Source: Rachycentron canadum
Taxonomy: Eukaryota; Chordata; Actinopteri; Carangiformes; Rachycentridae
Direction: 5' to 3'
Assembly (NCBI GenBank): GCA_038496675.1
Contig: CM076651.1
Coordinates: 11,528,652-11,592,651, forward strand
DNA: 64,000 nt
The notes under the pieces are model-generated. The model had not been told where the DNA came from. It saw only the letters and a program-made list of their open reading frames with translations, and searched no databases. The translations under genes and the position numbers were made by a program. Position 1 is the first letter of the stretch. Each line of letters begins with the position of its first letter. Shown here in pieces: positions 60,001 to 64,000 of this stretch.

Positions 60001-61637
60001 GCAATTTGATACACAGGACTATCATTAAGTGAAACAAACATGAAGGAATTAAGGTATGCAGAATATCCAAAAGCCAGGATTGTAATAATTATCACCCTAC
60101 CTGCCATAGAGCTGGTGTGCCTGATGCATCCCACTGAGCATGCCTGGTACTCCCACCAGCAGGCCAGGCTGAAAAGTAACAACAAGAAAAGGGTGCATAT
60201 GTTAACTTCATGTATACTGCCTTCTTAGTAAACTGTATAATGGGTATGAAGAAGAGTAGTCGAAAAATGTAGTACATTATGATCCAGATTTGTCTGCATC
60301 ACTTCTTCATGGATGGCAGATGGTGCCGTCTCTCTGAAATCAATGACCCTCGTCTCGTTCTTACGGATGTCATGCACCAGCATCACGCCACCACTGTATA
60401 AAACATCAGCAGAGCATTAAGTTGTCTCTTCATTTGTACCCATCCAAGTTTAAGGGCCTCAGCGTAATTCCTGTTTAGAAGAGATGAATATGTTTTCTGT
60501 CACTCACCCTCCTATACCAGACGAGTGAGGGTGGACAATTCCCAAACAGAGGGCAGCAGTGATGGCAGCATCAACACTGGACCCCAGCTTCCCCAGAACT
60601 TCAAAGGCAAGAGATGTACACTGAGCCACATCTGTCACCACTGCTCCTTGGTTAAAGATCTTTCAATGAACAGAAGAAAAAAGACAGAAGGGAGAGAATG
60701 TTTATATGTCTTTGAAATGACTTGGGCCTGTGTGGGAGGAAACATGCGGAATCACCCATAATCAGTTAAGAAGAGCAACACCATTGCAACACAGTTACAA
60801 AAGCATGTCTGCACTTAACACACACCCCTACCTGTGGGTCTCCAAAGTAGATCTGCATAATGAGAGCCACAGTGACTCCTGTGGCGAAGGTGAGACAGGC
60901 TGTGATGATGACTGTCAGTCCATCTCGCTGGCAAGCACAGTCTTCTGTAAAAGGGTCCCTATTGGTCTCCTGCAGGGATACAACGTCATGGCTGGCCAGG
61001 TCAGATGCAGAGGAAGGTAGTCGCTGGAGACGAGCTGACTTCAGAAACAGATCTGGATCTGAAAGATGCAGTGCAAACCAAAAGGTTTAGACTAAAGAGG
61101 AAAGGGCCCCACAACCATGAAGCGTTATGTTGAATGTTACCTCGAACCAAACTCCATTCGAAAATCTGTCTAAAGTGCAGAGTAAAGTACAGAAGGACAA
61201 AAACTAAATTCTATGAGTAGCTATGTCAATAATCAATCATTAATTTCAATTCGTCATTTTTTAGATTGAAAAATCTTAAGTTATTTCTGGCTACCACTTC
61301 TTAGCTGTGCAGATTTGTGATAGCAACTTGAATGTTTTTGGGTTTTACAATGTCGAGGCTCTAGAGTGATGTGATGGACATTTTCTGAACATTTTTCTTT
61401 CACAGACTAAACAATTAATTGAGAAAATAACTCTAACTGACCTGTATCTTGCTCACTCAGAACATTGTCATCATCTTTGCGAGATTTGAGGGTGTTTTCC
61501 CCAGACATCAAATCGTCCTCTGGCAGCCTAGGGAAGCTGGTGATGCTCATATAGTCCACAGGAGAGTAGGCACTCCCCAATGTTGTCTCCGGATTTGCAT
61601 CTTTATCTGCCACACATCCACTTGGGTACCCTGCCAT
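54584..61637 (-). CDS. GGT7: Gamma-glutamyltransferase 7 (15 coding exons, 670 aa)
   Basis: GGT-family type II membrane protein: a cytosolic N-terminus, one transmembrane helix (about residues 112-135, GLTVIITACLTFATGVTVAL) and an extracellular GGT domain. The family autocleaves before a Thr to form two subunits; that Thr is present in EQGATAAQVMVMGPDD (about residue 478). Other matches to human GGT7: AYSPVDYMSITSFPRLPED, FLKSARLQRLPSS, HPHSSGIGGGGVMLVHDIRK, NKPFGSGIVTPSGILLNSQ and GTRRTNDLIIGVKDPRS. Length and 15 exons match human (662 aa). Start: ATG at 61637 has A at -3 and G at +4; an in-frame ATG at 61661 would add eight residues and has a weaker context. Whether GGT7 has transpeptidase activity is not settled by sequence. 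Confidence 0.97.
55590..56030. mobile_element. Degenerate non-autonomous DNA transposon copy (tentative)
   Basis: Begins near gctctattttaatgatc and contains gggcatgtctgtatcg, gcgcaacatgcaatgaacc and aaccaatcagag. From memory, these phrases in this order belong to a non-coding repeat found in many fish genomes. It lies in the intron 55454-56041 of GGT7. Ends and target-site duplication could not be fixed. Confidence 0.45.
57083..57989 (-). other. GGT7: GGT7 intron 8 body
   Basis: AT-rich intronic sequence without an exon or clear repeat, apart from the LINE-like tail at its right end. Confidence 0.6.
57990..58152 (+). mobile_element. LINE-like 3' tail remnant
   Basis: Contains ttgaaagagatta, tctcaatgagact and ttaaataaac followed by an A run. 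This matches the 3' tail of a fish retroposon family ('...atctcaatgggact...gttaaataaa'). The tail lies on the plus strand, opposite to GGT7, and its A run ends about 15 nt from the donor of GGT7 coding exon 8. Confidence 0.55.
58169..61637 (-). CDS. GGT7: GGT7 coding exons 1-8: N-terminus, TM helix, first half of GGT domain
   Basis: Exons 61442-61637, 60832-61058, 60508-60659, 60276-60393, 60101-60168, 59486-59559, 59111-59304 and 58169-58256. They encode the conserved cytosolic motif SPVDYMSITSFPRLPED, a Cys-containing juxtamembrane part (EDCACQRDGL), the TM helix, QGAVVTDVAQCTSLAFEVL, IDFRETAPSAIHEE, PGLLVGVPGMLSGMHQAHQL, NGFNVTHDL and GGVITDDDFGNYSTVI. The intron donors after LDHN (GTACTA) and VSA (GTACGA) are non-optimal but keep the frame. 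Confidence 0.95.
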
Positions 61638-61704
61638 GATTTCGGGGGCAGGACTGTGCATGACTACTGTTGGTCTTGCAGTCTCACAGTTAATCTATGT
61701 CAAT
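61638..61704 (-). other. GGT7: GGT7 5' UTR part of first coding exon
   Basis: Upstream of the ATG to an acceptor (ctgcctccag on the transcript strand, ending at 61705). An alternative in-frame ATG lies at 61661. Confidence 0.6.
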
Positions 61705-61787
61705 CTGGAGGCAGTTAGGGTTTGACATTCATGCTTTCAGCCAGAGACACAGCTGCCATTGCCAGCCAGATCCAAAAACCCCTAAAA

Positions 61788-61824
61788 AATATATATATAT
61801 ATAAAATAAATATGTGTGTGTGTG

Positions 61825-61870
<46 letters not shown>

Positions 61871-61882
61871 TATAGATAGATA
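61788..61882. repeat. Compound TA / TG / TA / CA microsatellite
   Basis: TA units, then TG units, TA units and a long CA run, followed by ATAG units. TG and CA parts flank a TA centre, so each strand is self-complementary. It fills much of the 183-nt intron between two GGT7 5' UTR exons. Confidence 0.93.
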
Positions 61883-61887
61883 GATAC

Positions 61888-62069
61888 CTGTATGAACCAC
61901 CAGTGTTGCTGTGCTCAAGGATCGTGTTATCTGCTCGATGGGGTCGCTAACATCCCATTGTATCACAAAGCTGCTGCGAGGATCGAGATCACTGCAGTTG
62001 CTTCTTCTTAATTTTGACAGGCCAAGACAAGACACGGCCGTGTGGCTCCGATGGTGACGCAACCGCCAC
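61888..62069 (-). other. GGT7: GGT7 5' UTR exon 2
   Basis: Flanked by an acceptor (ctaatctctgcag) at 62070 and a donor (GTATCT) at 61882-61887 on the minus strand. It carries a minimal upstream ORF (ATG GGA TGT TAG). Non-coding by this reading; the chance frame through it has no homology. Confidence 0.55.
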
Positions 62070-62429
62070 CTGCAGAGATTAGCAAGGACATGCAAGTTAG
62101 TTTCCCCTCAAGAAGCCTTTATGTAACCACTGGGGTTTTATCCTCCTGTTTAACCTGCAGTGTCATTACACCAGCAAACGGAGCCTCCTACTAATGTCGG
62201 CGTGCGAGAAACACGCCTGCGTGTTTCTCAAAGCAATTAACCCCATTAACGCTCGATTATATATATATATATTTGAAACAGCAGCGTTTTAAGAGTTTTT
62301 TTAAAAAAAATGTATTTATTTATCTACGTGTCCTGTTTTCTCCACCGCGCTGCCACAAGCTAACGCATCTTTTTTTTTTTTTTTTTTGGTCAATGTCCGT
62401 ACACGCAGCTGGTTTGGTTGTTTACTTAC

Positions 62430-62600
62430 CGCCGTTGAAATTAAATAGGGTTAGAAAAAAATAAACAAACAAACAAAAACAACCTAAAACCACCCTCCAG
62501 CGTGCTGCTCTGCGGGCTGAGGACGGGGCAGGTGAGCTGAGGGGAGCGGGGCTCTCCCGGCTCCGACACGGCAGGAGCTCCTGAATCACGACGGCGCGGC
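62430..62600 (-). promoter_or_regulatory. GGT7: GGT7 5' UTR exon 1 and CpG-rich promoter
   Basis: A strong donor (GGCG followed by GTAAGT on the minus strand) lies at 62424-62430. The DNA to its right (62490-62640) is GC- and CpG-rich, as expected for a promoter. The transcription start is not fixed; the upper limit is an estimate. Confidence 0.55.
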
Positions 62601-62640
62601 GAAGTCGGCTTCACGTTACACCTCCGCGCAAACGTAGGAC

Positions 62641-63480
62641 CTGACGTGCAACATAGCTGCTATATAGATACACGTGTTTCAATGTGTGACCTATTTTAGT
62701 TACAAAAAAAACCAAACAAACAACAACAACAACAACAACAAAAAACATTCGCAAATGAAACACGGATGCTGGATGTTTTTGGGTTTTTTTTTTTTTTGTG
62801 CGTGCCAATTTCAGACTCACTTCATGTTAGATGACGTTGAGAGCCATTAAATCTCATCTCCAGTCACAGCTGATGACCAAGTCTCCTCTCAGCACAGGTC
62901 CCTGTTAGTACTAAGCAATAGGGAAACTGACCCAGGGGGACAGTCCTTCACAGTATTTATTTAAAAAAAAAAAAAAACCTAGTTAACCGGATAAACAGGT
63001 TATAGCAGGTCTGTAGAGCAGCCACCTGCTCATCTTACAAATCTCCTGACCCTCACATTCCTATTATCCTATTTGGGGGCTGCACCTGATCTCTGTTATA
63101 TGCCATTATAGCAGTGCCATTATTTCCTTAGGCATAAACCAGTAGGCCCACTCTGGTGCTAAGTTGATTGACAGACAGTCGATTGCCAATCATTTTGACA
63201 ACACTCAATCAAATATTTACTTGTACCTGCTTCTCAGGTCCATGTTTGTAGTTTTCTATGAATGTCAGCATGTTTGGGTTCAGGTCAGGCAAGAAAAAGC
63301 AGATTGGGCATTCTTTGTTTACTTTTATTTTCTCCCTTTGTGAAGCCTTGAGTCTAAGACAAAAGTCTGTATTGTGCACCCCACCCATATTTGGTCCAGA
63401 CACTGTTACAAGCCATTACCACACCCATCTGTTCACCTCTTCCCTTTGTCACACACTACAAAATTTGACCTAGATTTATG
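62641..63480. other. Spacer upstream of GGT7
   Basis: No gene seen on either strand. It holds a CAA run (62719-62741), a T run (62783-62797) and an A run (62961-62976). In human a plus-oriented neighbour (ACSS2) lies beyond GGT7; none of its exons is visible here. Confidence 0.55.
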
Positions 63481-63489
63481 TCGTAGTCT

Positions 63490-63975
63490 CCAAGGTGTTA
63501 GGATGTAACTGAGTACTTTTTAACTGAAGCACTGTACTTAATGACACATTTAGGTGCTTGTTCTTTATTTATGTTTCTACTTTACTAGACCTTGAAAGGT
63601 GATATTGTACTTTTTATTCTACAACATTTATTTGACAGCTATAATTACTTTCTAAATTGTGAAGATCTGTTTATAAACCATATTGTGTTATTAAAGGTTT
63701 AACTACCCAAATGTATATAAATCAGTTCAAATGAGCTCCTTCTCAACCAGCTACAACAACACATACATTTAATGTAATACTGAAAGAAACTATTTCTGCT
63801 GCACAATGAATACTGTTACTTTTATTACCGCAATAACATTTTACTCCCTTACTTTTGCTTAATTGCAATTAATTCTGAGCTTTTCCTCATAATGGAGTGA
63901 TTTTTTTCCATTGTGGTATTGTGACTTTAGTTTAATAAAAGTTACTAAATACTTGAATACTTCCACTGCTGCTGC
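63490..63975 (+). repeat. Dispersed percomorph-type repeat, worn copy
   Basis: Contains, in order, tattgtactttttattc, tttgacagctataattac, taaaggtttaactaccc, aaccagctacaacaac, ccattgtggtattgtg and gaatacttccactgctg. This order matches from memory a very common non-coding repeat of spiny-rayed fish genomes ('...gtacttttacttaagtaa...aatacttcttccaccactg'). No reading frame. It points to a percomorph host. Confidence 0.7.
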
Positions 63976-64000
63976 TAATAACAGATGAAAAAACATGCTT

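Noticed and set aside
61715..62095. Minus-strand frame of about 126 codons over the GGT7 5' UTR
   Set aside because: Runs through a microsatellite and two splice sites; no homology. Read as UTR exon plus intron.
1..64000. CRISPR arrays, operons, tRNA, rRNA or phage elements
   Set aside because: None seen; the window is intron-rich vertebrate DNA, and the repeats present are microsatellites and transposon debris.

Overview
This window is vertebrate nuclear DNA and almost certainly comes from a ray-finned fish. Genes are split into many short exons with GT/AG introns. The encoded proteins are orthologues of four human chromosome 20 genes. Introns and spacers hold worn copies of repeat families that recur in teleosts: a Tc1-like remnant, repeats with a degenerate 'CCTAATAAAGTGGC' tail, a LINE-like 3' tail, and a dispersed repeat typical of percomorph genomes near the right end. 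No bacterial, phage or CRISPR feature is present.

All four genes lie on the minus strand, so transcription runs from right to left. GGT7 (gamma-glutamyltransferase 7): coding 54584-61637, with 5' UTR exons up to about 62600. NCOA6 (nuclear receptor coactivator 6): coding 41337-51567, with a 5' UTR exon near 52443-52560. TOP1 (DNA topoisomerase I): coding 28042-39533. PLCG1 (phospholipase C gamma 1): coding 4201-24139, with a 5' UTR exon near 25421. I rebuilt every coding exon by hand. All junctions keep phase and the totals close on a stop codon: PLCG1 1314 codons in 32 exons, TOP1 771 in 21, NCOA6 2370 in 16 and GGT7 670 in 15 (678 if the upstream ATG is used).

Layout: 1-4200, PLCG1 3' UTR and downstream DNA, rich in homopolymer runs; 4201-25650, PLCG1, with a 5.6-kb first coding intron; 25.8-27.6 kb, spacer; 27.66-39.7 kb, TOP1; 39.8-41.0 kb, spacer; 41.0-52.6 kb, NCOA6; 52.6-53.1 kb, short spacer; 53.1-62.6 kb, GGT7; 62.6-64 kb, spacer with a dispersed repeat.

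The genes are housekeeping or signalling genes and do not form a functional cluster. PLCG1 makes IP3 and DAG at the membrane. TOP1 and NCOA6 act in the nucleus on DNA topology and transcription. GGT7 is a membrane-anchored GGT-family protein. In human, TOP1-PLCG1 and NCOA6-GGT7 are two separate neighbouring pairs on 20q, so the TOP1/NCOA6 junction is the rearranged point here.

I found no previously undescribed protein system. The most unusual signal is a PLCG1 intron (13603-13964) whose transcript has a CA repeat just inside the 5' splice site and a UG repeat just inside the 3' splice site, able to pair across the intron. Next are an inverted repeat with YY1-like cores in TOP1 intron 2, a self-complementary TG/TA/CA block in a GGT7 5' UTR intron, and a very long glutamine-rich segment in NCOA6.
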